Notes: generated from the sequence alone by a model not told the origin. Numbered from the stretch's first letter, positions 1-9,507 are shown. The stretch is 64,000 nt of DNA from Micromonospora rubida (GCF_009908295.1 NZ_JAAALO010000006.1:366439-430438); one strand, 5' to 3'. Made by a program: numbers and translations.

Positions 1-2
1 GC

Positions 3-923
3 GACGGCGGGCAGCCGTTCGGCTGGGGCGAGGTCGACGACGACGAGTCGGTGCGCACCATCCACCGGGCCCTCGACCTCGGGGTGACCCTCTTCGACAC
101 GGCCAGCAACTACGGTGCCGGGCACAGCGAGCGGGTCCTCGGCCGCGCCCTCGCCGGCCGCCGGGACCAGGCGGTGATCGCCACCAAGTTCGGCAACCGC
201 GCCGACGAGGCCACCCGGGCCTGGACCGGCACGGACGCCTCCCCGGCGTACGCGGTGGCGAGCCTCCACGAGTCGCTGCGCCGGCTCGGCACCGACCACG
301 TCGACCTGTACCAACTACACATCAACGACCTGCCGGCGGCCGCCGCGCTCGACCTGGTCGACACGCTGGAGGGCCTGGTCGACCAGGGCAGCATCCGGGC
401 GTACGGCTGGAGCACCGACAACCCCTCCTCGGCGCGGGCGTTCGCGGCGGCGGGCCCGCACTGCGCGACGGTCCAGCACGACGAGTCGGTGCTGAGCGAC
501 AACGCCGCGATGCTCGCCGTCTGCGCCGAGCTGGACCAGGCCAGCCTCAACCGGGGGCCGCTCGCGATGGGGCTGCTCACCGGCCGCTACCAGGAAAGTC
601 CGGCGGCACGGGGCGCCGACGACGTGCGCGGGCGGGCACCGCAGTGGCTGGTCTGGTTCACCGACGGGCGGCCGACGCCGCAGTGGGTGGCCCGGGTCGC
701 GCAGGTACGGGAGGCGCTGACGGCCGACGGGCGTACCCTCGCGCAGGGCGCGCTGGGGTGGTTGCTGGCCCGCAGCGAGCGGGCGGTGCCGATCCCCGGC
801 TGCCGAACCGTGGCCCAGGCCGAGGAGAACTTCGCCACCCTGGCCCTCGGCCCGCTGCCGGCGGACGCCTTCGCCGAGGTGGAGCGACTGCTGGCCGACC
901 TGCGCCCGGCCGCCGTCAACTGA
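3..923 (+). CDS. Aldo/keto reductase, 5' end cut by window
   Basis: NAD(P)H-dependent oxidoreductase of the AKR superfamily, acting on an unknown carbonyl substrate in the cytoplasm. The open frame runs in from the window edge and already reads FGWGEVDD before the GTG at 51, which is the conserved N-terminal strand of the barrel, so the true start lies upstream and this entry is partial. The catalytic tetrad is visible: Asp in LFDTASNYG, Tyr in the same motif, Lys in ATKFGN and His in YQLHIND. The C-terminal cofactor stretch VPIPGCRT with a downstream Glu/Asn pair is also typical. About 307 residues are present, close to full length for the family. Substrate cannot be read from sequence. Confidence 0.9.
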   Translation, partial: DGGQPFGWGEVDDDESVRTIHRALDLGVTLFDTASNYGAGHSERVLGRALAGRRDQAVIATKFGNRADEATRAWTGTDASPAYAVASLHESLRRLGTDHVDLYQLHINDLPAAAALDLVDTLEGLVDQGSIRAYGWSTDNPSSARAFAAAGPHCATVQHDESVLSDNAAMLAVCAELDQASLNRGPLAMGLLTGRYQESPAARGADDVRGRAPQWLVWFTDGRPTPQWVARVAQVREALTADGRTLAQGALGWLLARSERAVPIPGCRTVAQAEENFATLALGPLPADAFAEVERLLADLRPAAVN

Positions 924-1025
924 CCCGACCCGGCCCGGTCAGCGCCGGCCGCGCCGCCCGGCCCGCACTGTGATCGAGATCCGCTCACCGCGTCCGACCG
1001 GGGCCGCGTAGCCGAAGATGGGGGT

Positions 1026-1925
1026 ATGCGCATCCTCATGGCCGGCGCGTCCGGCTTCCTCGGTACCCGGTTGGTCGATCGCCTGAAAGCCGACGGGCAC
1101 CAGATCACCCGCCTGGTCCGGCGGCCGGCGCGCACCCCCGACGAGCGACGGTGGAATCCGTCCGGCGCGCAGCTCGACCCGGCGGTGGTCGCCGACGCCG
1201 ACGCCGTGGTCAACCTGGCCGGCGCCGGCGTCGGCGACAAGCGGTGGAACGACGCGTACCGGCGGCTGATCCGGTCCAGCCGGGTCGACACCACGACCAC
1301 ACTGGCCATCACGATCGCCGGCATGCCGACCGCCGACCGGCCGGCGGTGCTGCTGAACGCCTCGGCCGTCGGCTGGTACGGCAACACGGGCGACCGGGTG
1401 GTCGAGGAGGACGCCCCGGCGGGCGAGGGCTACCTGGCCGACGTCTGCCGGGTCTGGGAGGCCGCGACCCGGCCGGCCGAGGACGCGGGAGTGCGGGTGA
1501 TTCGGCTGCGCACCGGGCTGCCGCTGCACCGCGACGGCGGGCTGCTCAAGCCGCAGCTGCTGCCGTTCAAGCTGGGCGTCGCGGGGCGGCTGGGCAGCGG
1601 CCGGCAGTGGCTGCCGTGGATCTCGATGGCCGACTGGCTGGACGCCGTGCGGTTCCTGCTGGACCGCGACGACGTGGCCGGCCCGGTCAACGGGGTCGGC
1701 CCGGCCCCGGTCACCAACGCCGAGTTCACCAAGGAGCTGGCCCGCCAGCTGCACCGCCCCGCGATCGTGCCGATCCCGGCGCTGGCGTTGAAGGTGGTGC
1801 TCGGCGGTTTCGCCCACGAGGCGCTGACCAGCACCCGCGTCCTGCCGGGCGTGCTCACCGGATCCGGCTTCACCTACCGCCAACCCGACCTGCCCACCGC
1901 CCTGCACGCCGCCCTCACCGACTAG
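1026..1925 (+). CDS. TIGR01777 family epimerase (SDR39U1/YfcH-like)
   Basis: Atypical short-chain dehydrogenase/reductase of the NAD-dependent epimerase superfamily; the natural substrate of the family is unknown. A Rossmann motif GASGFLG lies at residues 7-13, the ASAVGWYG segment carries the family active-site Tyr, and the C-terminal third (after about residue 245) matches the DUF1731 tail. The ATG start fits the immediate N-terminal beta strand; 299 residues is the usual size. The M. tuberculosis counterpart (Rv2216) sits directly beside lipB, as this one does once the inserted regulator, imine reductase and membrane-protein genes are ignored. That conserved neighbourhood strengthens the call. 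Confidence 0.9.
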   Translation: MRILMAGASGFLGTRLVDRLKADGHQITRLVRRPARTPDERRWNPSGAQLDPAVVADADAVVNLAGAGVGDKRWNDAYRRLIRSSRVDTTTTLAITIAGMPTADRPAVLLNASAVGWYGNTGDRVVEEDAPAGEGYLADVCRVWEAATRPAEDAGVRVIRLRTGLPLHRDGGLLKPQLLPFKLGVAGRLGSGRQWLPWISMADWLDAVRFLLDRDDVAGPVNGVGPAPVTNAEFTKELARQLHRPAIVPIPALALKVVLGGFAHEALTSTRVLPGVLTGSGFTYRQPDLPTALHAALTD

Positions 1926-2042
1926 CCACACCACGCGCGGCTGTACGCGTACGCGGTCAGCCGGGCGGGCCGGCGATTCGCCGACAACGTGGTCAGCGCG
2001 AGGTACCCCTATGGGGCGGGTATGCGGGCCGCCGGGCGGATC

Positions 2043-5000
2043 CTACTCGAAATCGTCGTCGACGGCGGCAGAGAACTCAGCAGCGAACATCTCTGTGCCC
2101 AGCGTCGCGAGGACCTCGACCGTGATGCGGTCGACGTCGCCGCGCTCGGCTTCCGGAAGCGGCGCGCCGGAGGATTCGCGGGCCCGGACGGCGGCGCCCA
2201 GGAGGCGGGCGGCCCGCACGGGTTGGCCTGCGAGGGCGTATGCCCCGGCGAGGCCCTCGCGGGCGAGCGCGAGGGCCCGGGGGTCGCCGCTGTCCCGGGC
2301 GACGGCGAGGCCTTGGCGGTGCAGGGTGAGGGCCTCGGGTGCGTCGCCGCGTTGTTCGGCGAGGAATCCGAGTTCGGCAAGAAGGAGTGCCGGGCCCGGG
2401 CCGAATTCGACCTGGCGGTGCCACGCGAGAGTCTTGCGCAGGTATTCCTCAGCGAGGTCAAGGTCGCCCTCGCGCCGGGCCCCGAGAGCAAGACCGATCT
2501 CGGCGTGGATCTCGCCCGCCGTGTACCCGTGCTCGGCAGCCAGGGCCATCGCCCTAGCGTGGAGATCGGCGGCCTGCCGGAAGTCACCGGTGAGAAGAGC
2601 GATTCTGCCGAGCCCGGTGATCCGGTCGGCGGCCTCCGTCCAAAAGCCCAGTTCTTCGGCCAGGTGCAGGCCGGCCTGGTGCAGGTGTGCCGCGAGTGTG
2701 TAGTCGCCGGTGATCGTGGCCAGTGCCGCCAGCGGATAGGTGGTCCGCAGTTGTCCCCAGCGGTCGCCGAGTTTCTCGAAGTGCGCGTGGGCCTCCTTGG
2801 CGTCGCGACTCAGCGCAATGAGATCTCCCCGCAGCAGAGCCTGCGTGGCCCGGGTGCTGAGTGCTGCGGCGATGCCCCAACGGTCACCGGTCACACGGAA
2901 GTCGGTCAGGGCGCGGTTCACCAGTCTCTCGCTGCGGGCCAGGTCCTCGCCCGCGCCGAGCGAGGCGTGGCCGAGGAACCAGTTGGCGCGTGCGCAATCC
3001 GCCCGGCCGTCCACCTCCGCCTCGTTCGGGCGAGCCGGGCCATTCCATTTTTCCCCGGCCAACAGGGTGAATCCGGCGTACCAGAGCACGGCCTGGGGCC
3101 GGAGAACGTTGGGGGTGCTGCCGCCGACCCGCACGGCTTCGCCCAGCGATCGTCGGGCCTCGCTCAGCCGACCGCGAAGAAACCAGTACCAGGTCGAGGC
3201 CAGCGCCGTCCGCAGGGCCCCGGTGGCATCGTTCCGGCGCACGGCGCACTCCAGGGCGATGCGCAGGTTGGCGCTCTCGTGGTCCAGGAGGTCCAGCCCG
3301 CGCTGCTGCTCGGGGCCGTAGAGCTGGGCCGTCACCTGTTCGGCGAGTTCGGTGTAGTAGGCGTGGTGGCGCAGGTGGAGCGCCTCGGACTCGTCCGCCT
3401 CCCCCAGGCGTTCCAGCGCGTACGCCGCCACCGACTCCGGCAGCCGGTAACGAGGGCCGTCGGCCACGGTGACCAGCGAGCGGTCCACCAGCCGGATCAG
3501 TGGGTCGAGAACCTCGTTGTCGCCGCCGCACACGGCCTCGGCCGCGCTCAGAGTGCAGCCGTCGGCGAAGACCGCTAGGCGGCGCAGGAGCCCACGCTCG
3601 TCGTCAGCGAGAAGTTCCCAACTCCAGTCGATCACCGCCCGCAGCGTTCGCTGGCGCGGTGGAACGCCGCGTCTGCCGCCGGCAAGCAGCCGGAACCGGT
3701 CATCCAGCCGGCTGGACACCTCGTGCACGCCCAGCGCGCGGACCCGGGTGGCGGCCAGTTCCAGTGCGAGAGGTATCCGGTCGAGGCGGCGGCAGATGGT
3801 GGCGACGGCGTCCGTGTTGTCCGCGGTAACGGCGAACCCGGGCGCGGCGGCGGCGGCGCGCACCGCGAACAGCCGCTCGGCGTCGGCCTGCGGCAACGGC
3901 GGCACGGCCCACACCGCCTCACCGGCCAGCCCGAGAGGTTCCCTGCTGGTGGCCAGGACGCGCAAGCCCGGTGAGGCGGACAAGATCCGGCGTACGACAT
4001 CGGCCGCCGCGTCGATGACGTGCTCGCAGTTGTCGAGGAGCAGCAGGAGCCGCCTCGAACGCAGCGCGTCCTCCAGCCCTCCTGGCCCCACTTCACGGAT
4101 GCCCAGCGCTGCACTCAATTGCTCGGCCACCTCAGTGGATCCGGCGAGGCTGACGGTCCGGACGCTGTGCGGATACACGTCGGCCGCCCGGGCAGCGGCC
4201 TCCTCGGCCAGCCGGGTCTTGCCGACCCCGCCGGGGCCGGTCAGGGTCACCAGCCGGTGGGAGATGAGCAGTTCACCTACCGCGGACACGGCGTCGTCCC
4301 TGCCGATCAGGGCGGTGAGTGGAGCCACTGGCTCACCGCCGCGCTCCCGGAAGGTGGGGGCCGCCTCCAGCGCGGCGTCGTGCCCAAGGATGGCCTGGTG
4401 CAGGGCGGTCAGTTCCGGCCCGGGATCCACGCCCAGTTCGTCGGCCAACTGGTGCCGTAGCTGGGAATAGGCGGCCAGGGCCTCGGACTGCCGCCCGGCC
4501 TGGTAGAGCGCCCGGATCTGCGCGGCGCGCAGCCGTTCCCGCAGTGGGTGGCGGGCAACCTGCTCACTCAACCCATCGGTCAGCGTGCGGTGCTCGCCAA
4601 GCTCCAGACGAGTTTCGGCGAGTGCCTCAACGGCGGTCAGCCGCTGTTCCTCCAGCCGCCCGGCCACGGTCCGCACGAATCTGTGGTCACCGAGGTCAGC
4701 GAAGGCGTCCCCTCTCCACAGAGCCAGAGCTTCCGTCAACAGGCCCGCCCTGGCGTGCAGGTCCTCGGTGCGGTAGGCGGCGTTGGTCATCTCGGTGAAC
4801 CGGTGGGAGTCGACGTTCTTGGGGTCAATCCGCAGCAGATATCCCGGCGGCCTTGACTCCACCAGCGCCCCGGCCCCGGGCTCGGCCCCCGCCAGGGAAC
4901 GACGCAGTCGCGACACCTTCGTCTGCAGGGCACCGGCAGGGTTCCCGGGTAACCGGTCCGCCCACAGCTCGTCCACCAATCGGTCCACCGAAACCGCACG

Positions 5001-5114
5001 ACCCGCGTGGATCAGCAGCAGAGCCAGCAGCGCGCGGACCTTCGCCTCGGGGACGTCGACCGCGGTCCCGGTGGCCGTCCGGACGGCGAGCGGGCCCAGC
5101 ACGCGGAAGTACAT
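2043..5114 (-). CDS. AfsR/SARP-type transcriptional regulator with NB-ARC and TPR domains
   Basis: Large DNA-binding signal-transduction ATPase of the BTAD class, often controlling one adjacent gene or a secondary-metabolite cluster. Residues 1-95 form an OmpR-like winged helix beginning MYFRVLGPL, residues about 100-250 the bacterial transcriptional activator domain, then an NB-ARC/AAA module with P-loop TGPGGVGKTRL near residue 290 and Walker B LLLLLDNCEH near 360. The remaining half is helical TPR-like repeats rich in paired ALA/GDR motifs. An open frame continues upstream to 5387, but the winged helix starts at ATG 5114 and an extension would overlap the divergent gene. It is transcribed away from the imine reductase gene, 143 bp apart, which suggests it controls it. 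Confidence 0.9.
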   Translation of the reverse strand: MYFRVLGPLAVRTATGTAVDVPEAKVRALLALLLIHAGRAVSVDRLVDELWADRLPGNPAGALQTKVSRLRRSLAGAEPGAGALVESRPPGYLLRIDPKNVDSHRFTEMTNAAYRTEDLHARAGLLTEALALWRGDAFADLGDHRFVRTVAGRLEEQRLTAVEALAETRLELGEHRTLTDGLSEQVARHPLRERLRAAQIRALYQAGRQSEALAAYSQLRHQLADELGVDPGPELTALHQAILGHDAALEAAPTFRERGGEPVAPLTALIGRDDAVSAVGELLISHRLVTLTGPGGVGKTRLAEEAAARAADVYPHSVRTVSLAGSTEVAEQLSAALGIREVGPGGLEDALRSRRLLLLLDNCEHVIDAAADVVRRILSASPGLRVLATSREPLGLAGEAVWAVPPLPQADAERLFAVRAAAAAPGFAVTADNTDAVATICRRLDRIPLALELAATRVRALGVHEVSSRLDDRFRLLAGGRRGVPPRQRTLRAVIDWSWELLADDERGLLRRLAVFADGCTLSAAEAVCGGDNEVLDPLIRLVDRSLVTVADGPRYRLPESVAAYALERLGEADESEALHLRHHAYYTELAEQVTAQLYGPEQQRGLDLLDHESANLRIALECAVRRNDATGALRTALASTWYWFLRGRLSEARRSLGEAVRVGGSTPNVLRPQAVLWYAGFTLLAGEKWNGPARPNEAEVDGRADCARANWFLGHASLGAGEDLARSERLVNRALTDFRVTGDRWGIAAALSTRATQALLRGDLIALSRDAKEAHAHFEKLGDRWGQLRTTYPLAALATITGDYTLAAHLHQAGLHLAEELGFWTEAADRITGLGRIALLTGDFRQAADLHARAMALAAEHGYTAGEIHAEIGLALGARREGDLDLAEEYLRKTLAWHRQVEFGPGPALLLAELGFLAEQRGDAPEALTLHRQGLAVARDSGDPRALALAREGLAGAYALAGQPVRAARLLGAAVRARESSGAPLPEAERGDVDRITVEVLATLGTEMFAAEFSAAVDDDFE

Positions 5115-5257
5115 GGCGGCACAGTATCCGGCCACCGACGGCGGCCGCCTGAAGACCGACAGCGGCTCGACAGAGTTCCGCCAGCGCCGGTCGGCACTGT
5201 GAACACACCGAACGAAGCGTCCGGCGACGCCGGCCGAAGGAACAAAGGAGGCATCAG

Positions 5258-6178
5258 ATGTCGAAGAACGACAACCACGAGCGATCCGCGGTGTCAGTGA
5301 TCGGCCTGGGGCAGATGGGGACCCGGCTCGCCCAGGCATTTCTGGCTGCCGGACACACGACGACCGTATGGAACCGTACGGCAGCAAAGGCCGACGCCCT
5401 CGTCGTACAGGGTGCCGTCCGGGCGGCGACCGTGGAGGCGGCGGTCGCCGCGAGTCCCCTCGTCGTGGTCTGCCTACCGGACTACCCGACCGTGCGGGAT
5501 CTGCTCGGGCCGGTGGCAGAGAGTCTGCGGGGTCGGGCCCTGGTGAACCTGACCTTCGGCACCCCGGAGGACGCCGCGACGATGGCAGGGTGGGTGGCCG
5601 GGCACGGCGCCGACTACCTCGACGGTGCCATGATGGCCCTCCCCGAAACCGTCGCCACCCCGGAGGGCTTTTTTCTCTACAGCGGATCCCAGCATGCCTT
5701 CACCACCCACCGGCGCGATTTGGAGGTAATGGCACCGGCGCACTACTTCGGCACGAAGGCGGGCTCTGCGGAGATTCATGACCTGGCCCTGCTGGGCACC
5801 GGGTACGCGGCCCTCACCGGATTCCTGCACGCCGCGGCGCTACTCGACGTTGTGGGCACCACCCCGGAGGTGTTCGCCCCGCTGGCGGCACAATGGCTGC
5901 GCGGCATGGCCGAGTTCCTGCCCGAGCTGGCGCGCGAAGCCGGATCATCGGAGTACACGAATGCAGTCTCCACGGTCGACATGAACCGGGCCGGAGTCGA
6001 CAGTCTCATCCAACTCAGCAAGGCCAACGGTATTGCCGCCGCCGTCCATGAGCCGCTGAAAGCCCTGCTCGACAGGCGGTCGGCCGACGGTCACGGCCAG
6101 GACAGCTTTTCCAGCGTGTACGAGCTGTTGAGATCACGAGCCCTGGGGGGCGATGAGCGCGGAACGCGGATCGGCTGA
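5258..6178 (+). CDS. NAD(P)-binding imine-reductase-like protein
   Basis: Member of the beta-hydroxyacid dehydrogenase/imine reductase family, which uses NADPH to reduce cyclic imines or related substrates. The Rossmann motif GLGQMG is at residues 16-21, followed by WNRT at 38-41 that usually marks NADP preference. The stretch LDGAMMALPETVATPEG at about 121-137 and HDLALLG (Asp175) resemble imine reductases rather than 6-phosphogluconate or hydroxyisobutyrate dehydrogenases; Asp175 aligns with the proposed proton donor. The C-terminal helical dimerisation domain is complete, for 306 residues. A strong ribosome site AAAGGAGG precedes the ATG. Divergent pairing with the BTAD regulator suggests substrate- or ligand-controlled expression. 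The real substrate is unknown. Confidence 0.82.
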   Translation: MSKNDNHERSAVSVIGLGQMGTRLAQAFLAAGHTTTVWNRTAAKADALVVQGAVRAATVEAAVAASPLVVVCLPDYPTVRDLLGPVAESLRGRALVNLTFGTPEDAATMAGWVAGHGADYLDGAMMALPETVATPEGFFLYSGSQHAFTTHRRDLEVMAPAHYFGTKAGSAEIHDLALLGTGYAALTGFLHAAALLDVVGTTPEVFAPLAAQWLRGMAEFLPELAREAGSSEYTNAVSTVDMNRAGVDSLIQLSKANGIAAAVHEPLKALLDRRSADGHGQDSFSSVYELLRSRALGGDERGTRIG

Positions 6179-6443
6179 CACACGGCCTTTCCGGCCCAGC
6201 GGCAGGGGACAAGGCAGACTTGGCCCCTGCCCGAGCTGGGCGCGATACCGAGCCGTCTCCTCAATCTCGGGGAACCGGGACGAATACGAGTTCGAGGTGC
6301 ACGAGCCGCCGGAACTCGTCGCGTACCTGCGCGAGATCGCGGACGGGCCGACCGGGCGGCGGCCGGTACGCGTACCCGGTGAGGTTGCCGGGGTTCGAGT
6401 GCGTCCTGACCGGCGTGCCCGCTGCGGTTGGTAACGTCCCTGG

Positions 6444-8261
6444 GTGTCGACCTCCCCGTCCCTGGCGCCGTCGCCGGTCCCGCCGCCCCGTGTCGTCCGC
6501 CACCGGCGGGCCGACCTGACTGTGGCGCTCATCGCGCTGGCGCTCGCCGTCTGGGTGACCAGCGGGCTGTGGCGGGACCCGAACGCCCGCGCCATCACGG
6601 TCAACTCCAGCGACCAGGCGCTCTTCGAGTGGCTGCTGGCCTTCGGCGGGCACGCGCTCACCCACGGCGAGAACCCGCTCTTCACGTCCCTGATCAACGT
6701 CCCCGACGGGGTGAACCTCGCGGTCAACACCTCGATCACCGTGTACGCGGCGGTCTTCGCCCCGCTGACGTACCTGGTCGGGCCGCCGGCCACGTTCCTG
6801 GTGATCCTCACCCTCAACCTGGCCGCCACGGCGGTGGCCTGGTACCTGCTGCTGTCCCGGCAGTTCGTCCACAGCCGGCTCGCGGCGGCGGTCGGCGCGC
6901 TGTTCGTCGCGTACTCCCCCGGCATGGTGTCGCACGCCAACGCCCACCTGAACTGGACGGCCGGCTGGCTGGTGCCGCTGCTGGTCTGGCGGCTGTTCGC
7001 GCTGCGCCGCCCCGCGCACTGGCTGCGCGACGGAATCGTGCTCGGCGTCACCGTCGCGGTGGCCTTCTCCATCGCCGCCGAGGGGCTGTTCTTCACCGCC
7101 CTGGCGCTCGGCGTCTTCCTGCCCGTCTGGGCGCTACACCCGAGCCGGCGGGCCGCCGCCCGGGCCGCGCTGCCCACCTTCCTGCGCGGGCTGGGCGTCA
7201 CCGCGCTGACCGCCGGGGTGCTGCTGGCGTACCCGCTGTGGCTGCACTTCGCAGGGCCGCAACGGTTCCACGGCACCGGCTTCGACCCGATCATCCACTC
7301 CGAGGACGTCGCCGCGTTCGGTGCGTACCCGCGCCGGTCGCTGGCCGGCGAGGCCGGGTGGGGCACCTCGCTCGCGCCCAACCCGACCGAGGAGAACTCG
7401 TTCTTCGGGGTGCCGCTGCTGCTGCTCGCCGCCGTCTGCCTCGGCTACCTGTGGCGGCGGGACCGGGCCCGCCGGGCCACCGTGTGGGCGCTGGGCGTCA
7501 CCGGCGTGGTCTTCGCGGTGCTGTCCTGGGGCCCCCGGGCCACGTGGAACGGCGAGCGCACCGACCGGCCGCTGCCCTTCCTGCTGCTGGACAACCTGCC
7601 GGTGGTCAACGCCGCCCTGCCGTCCCGGCTGGCCCTGGTGGTGGCCCCGGTGATCGGGCTGCTGCTGGCGTACACCGTCGACCGGCTGCGCGCCGACCCG
7701 CCCCGGCACCGCGCCGTGTCCGCCGCCTGGGGCCTCGGCTTCGCGGCGGCGCTGCTGCCGCTGCTGCCCACCCCGCTGCTGACCAGCGTCCGCGAGCCGG
7801 TGCCGGCGTTCGTCACGGCGGGCACCTGGCGACAGTACGTCTCCCCGGGCGGGGTGCTCACCCCGCTGCCGCTGACCCTCGACGTGACCCCGGACGGGCA
7901 GCGCTGGCAGGCGTACGCGCTGGCCCACCGGCAGGGCGAGTTCCGCATCCCGGCCGGGTTCTTCCTCGGCCCGGGCGGCCCGGACGGCCGGGGCCGGATC
8001 GGCCCGCCGCCGCGCACCTTCGACACCCTGATGGACCAGGCCGGCAGCACCGGGCTGGTGCCGATCATCACCGAGGGCAGCATCGAGGAGTCCCTGGCCG
8101 ACCTGCGGTACTGGGGCGTCGAGGTGGTCGTGCTCGCCGACCGGGTGCACGGCGCCAAGTACGACCTCGACGAGGAGGCCCTGCGCCGCACCGCCACCGC
8201 CCTGCTCGGCCCCCCGCAACGCGTGGACGACGTCTGGCTCTGGAAGATCCCCCCACCCTGA
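6444..8261 (+). CDS. Polytopic GT-C-like membrane protein
   Basis: Large integral membrane protein of 605 residues with roughly 10-12 hydrophobic segments between residues 25 and 450 and an extracytoplasmic C-terminal domain of about 130 residues. An acidic residue pair in the first outer loop (SSDQALFEW) and the overall layout resemble GT-C superfamily lipid-linked sugar transferases and their uncharacterised actinobacterial relatives, but no diagnostic catalytic motif was recognised. The GTG start at 6444 is followed by a proline-rich cytoplasmic tail. It lies on the lipB strand, 81 bp upstream of lipB, with a G-rich spacer. Function in envelope glycan assembly is inference only. Confidence 0.75.
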   Translation: MSTSPSLAPSPVPPPRVVRHRRADLTVALIALALAVWVTSGLWRDPNARAITVNSSDQALFEWLLAFGGHALTHGENPLFTSLINVPDGVNLAVNTSITVYAAVFAPLTYLVGPPATFLVILTLNLAATAVAWYLLLSRQFVHSRLAAAVGALFVAYSPGMVSHANAHLNWTAGWLVPLLVWRLFALRRPAHWLRDGIVLGVTVAVAFSIAAEGLFFTALALGVFLPVWALHPSRRAAARAALPTFLRGLGVTALTAGVLLAYPLWLHFAGPQRFHGTGFDPIIHSEDVAAFGAYPRRSLAGEAGWGTSLAPNPTEENSFFGVPLLLLAAVCLGYLWRRDRARRATVWALGVTGVVFAVLSWGPRATWNGERTDRPLPFLLLDNLPVVNAALPSRLALVVAPVIGLLLAYTVDRLRADPPRHRAVSAAWGLGFAAALLPLLPTPLLTSVREPVPAFVTAGTWRQYVSPGGVLTPLPLTLDVTPDGQRWQAYALAHRQGEFRIPAGFFLGPGGPDGRGRIGPPPRTFDTLMDQAGSTGLVPIITEGSIEESLADLRYWGVEVVVLADRVHGAKYDLDEEALRRTATALLGPPQRVDDVWLWKIPPP

Positions 8262-8342
8262 CGTGGGGTGTGCGGGGCGGGGTGGGGGGTGGTGAGCCGG
8301 CTCACCGCAGGTGACCGGCGGGTACGGGGCTAGGGTGGTGGC

Positions 8343-8990
8343 GTGACCGCGACGATTTCGGGGCTGACCGCTGTACGTGCAGGGGTGCTCGACTACCAGG
8401 CCGCATGGGACGAGCAGCGGCGGCTGCACGAGTCGGTGGTGGCCGGCGAGCGCGGCGACACGGTGCTGCTGCTGGAGCACCCGAGCGTCTACACCGCAGG
8501 CAAGCGCACCGAGCCGTGGGACCGGCCGATGGACGGCACTCCGGTGGTCGACGTCGACCGGGGCGGCAAGATCACCTGGCACGGGCCGGGGCAGCTCGTC
8601 GGGTACCCGATCGTGCGGCTGCCCGACCCGGTGGACGTGGTCGCGTACGTGCGCCGCACCGAGCAGCTCCTGATCGACGTCTGCGCCGAGTTCGGGCTGA
8701 CCGCCGGCCAGGTCGAGGGGCGCAGCGGCGTCTGGGTGCCCGAGGACGACCGGGGCCCGGCCCGCAAGGTGGCCGCCATCGGCATCCGGGTCGCCCGGGG
8801 AGTCACCCTGCACGGCTTCTCGATCAACTGCGACTGCGACCTGACATCCTTCGACCGGATCGTGCCGTGCGGCATCCGCGACGCCGGGGTCACCTCGCTC
8901 ACCGCGGAGCTGGGCCGCCCGGTCACCGTGGCCGACGTGCTGCCGGTGGTCGAGCGGCACCTGCCCACCCTGGTCACCCCGCCCGCCTGA
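8343..8990 (+). CDS. lipB: Octanoyl-[ACP]:protein N-octanoyltransferase LipB
   Basis: First enzyme of lipoate assembly; it moves octanoyl from acyl carrier protein to the lipoyl domains of 2-oxoacid dehydrogenases and the glycine cleavage H protein. The sequence shows the family signature GGKITWHGPGQ at residues 74-84, the catalytic Lys142 in RKVAAIGI and catalytic Cys176 in IVPCGI. Length (215 aa) is normal. Start is GTG at 8343. lipA follows about 3.5 kb downstream on the same strand, separated by a VOC gene and by two genes on the other strand; in mycobacteria the pair is adjacent, so the intervening FUSC and aspS genes look like an insertion. Confidence 0.97.
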   Translation: MTATISGLTAVRAGVLDYQAAWDEQRRLHESVVAGERGDTVLLLEHPSVYTAGKRTEPWDRPMDGTPVVDVDRGGKITWHGPGQLVGYPIVRLPDPVDVVAYVRRTEQLLIDVCAEFGLTAGQVEGRSGVWVPEDDRGPARKVAAIGIRVARGVTLHGFSINCDCDLTSFDRIVPCGIRDAGVTSLTAELGRPVTVADVLPVVERHLPTLVTPPA

Positions 8991-9027
8991 CCCACCCAGG
9001 CCCGGCGACGCCTTCTAGGCTCGGCGG

Positions 9028-9420
9028 ATGCAGATCGATCTCGTCACCCTCGTCGTCGCCGAGTACGACCCGGCCGTCGCCTTCTTCACCGAGGTCCTCG
9101 GCTTCGAACTGGTCGAGGACAGTCCCTCGCTGACCAACGACGGCCGCCCGAAGCGGTGGGTGGTGGTCCGCCCGCCGGGCGCGCAGACCGGCCTGCTGCT
9201 GGCCCGCGCCGACGGGGAACGGCAGGAGGCGGCGATCGGCGACCAGACCGCCGGACGGGTGGGCTTCTTCCTCCGGGTCGACGACTTCGAGGCCACCCAC
9301 CGTCGCCTCGTCGACGCGGGCGTCGAGTTCGTCCGGCCCCCGCGCACCGAGCCGTACGGCCGGGTGGCCGTCTTCCGCGACATCGCCGGCAACCCCTGGG
9401 ACCTCCTGGGCACGGGGTGA
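9028..9420 (+). CDS. VOC family (glyoxalase/bleomycin resistance-like) protein
   Basis: Single-domain metal-binding fold of 130 residues built from paired beta-alpha-beta-beta-beta units. The start MQIDLVTLVVAEYDPAVAFF and the later VGFFLRVDDFEATHRRL are the two module openings; PYGRVAVFRDIAGNPWDLL is the typical closing strand with a metal-ligand Glu position replaced by Asp. These proteins range from glyoxalases and dioxygenases to antibiotic-binding proteins, and nothing here decides between them. It starts 37 bp after lipB and is probably cotranscribed with it. A bidirectional hairpin at 9448-9501 separates it from the convergent FUSC gene. Confidence 0.85.
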   Translation: MQIDLVTLVVAEYDPAVAFFTEVLGFELVEDSPSLTNDGRPKRWVVVRPPGAQTGLLLARADGERQEAAIGDQTAGRVGFFLRVDDFEATHRRLVDAGVEFVRPPRTEPYGRVAVFRDIAGNPWDLLGTG

Positions 9421-9447
9421 GGGGTGGGGTGGGCGACGAAGCGTTCC

Positions 9448-9501
9448 GCCCGACGGCGAAGGCGCCGGGGCCTCCATCAGCCGGGGCCTTCGCCGTCGGG
9501 C
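9448..9501. terminator. Bidirectional hairpin between convergent genes
   Basis: A perfect 16-bp inverted repeat (arms 9448-9463 and 9486-9501) lies between the VOC stop and the FUSC stop on the other strand. The 22-nt loop can itself pair partly. No T-run follows, as is common for actinomycete terminators. A direct repeat GGGCCCACCATCAG occurs twice just after it, at 9498-9511 and 9514-9527. Confidence 0.7.
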
Positions 9502-9507
9502 CCACCA

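Noticed and set aside
5115..5387. N-terminal extension of the BTAD regulator
   Set aside because: The winged helix starts exactly at 5114 and the extension would overlap the imine reductase gene.
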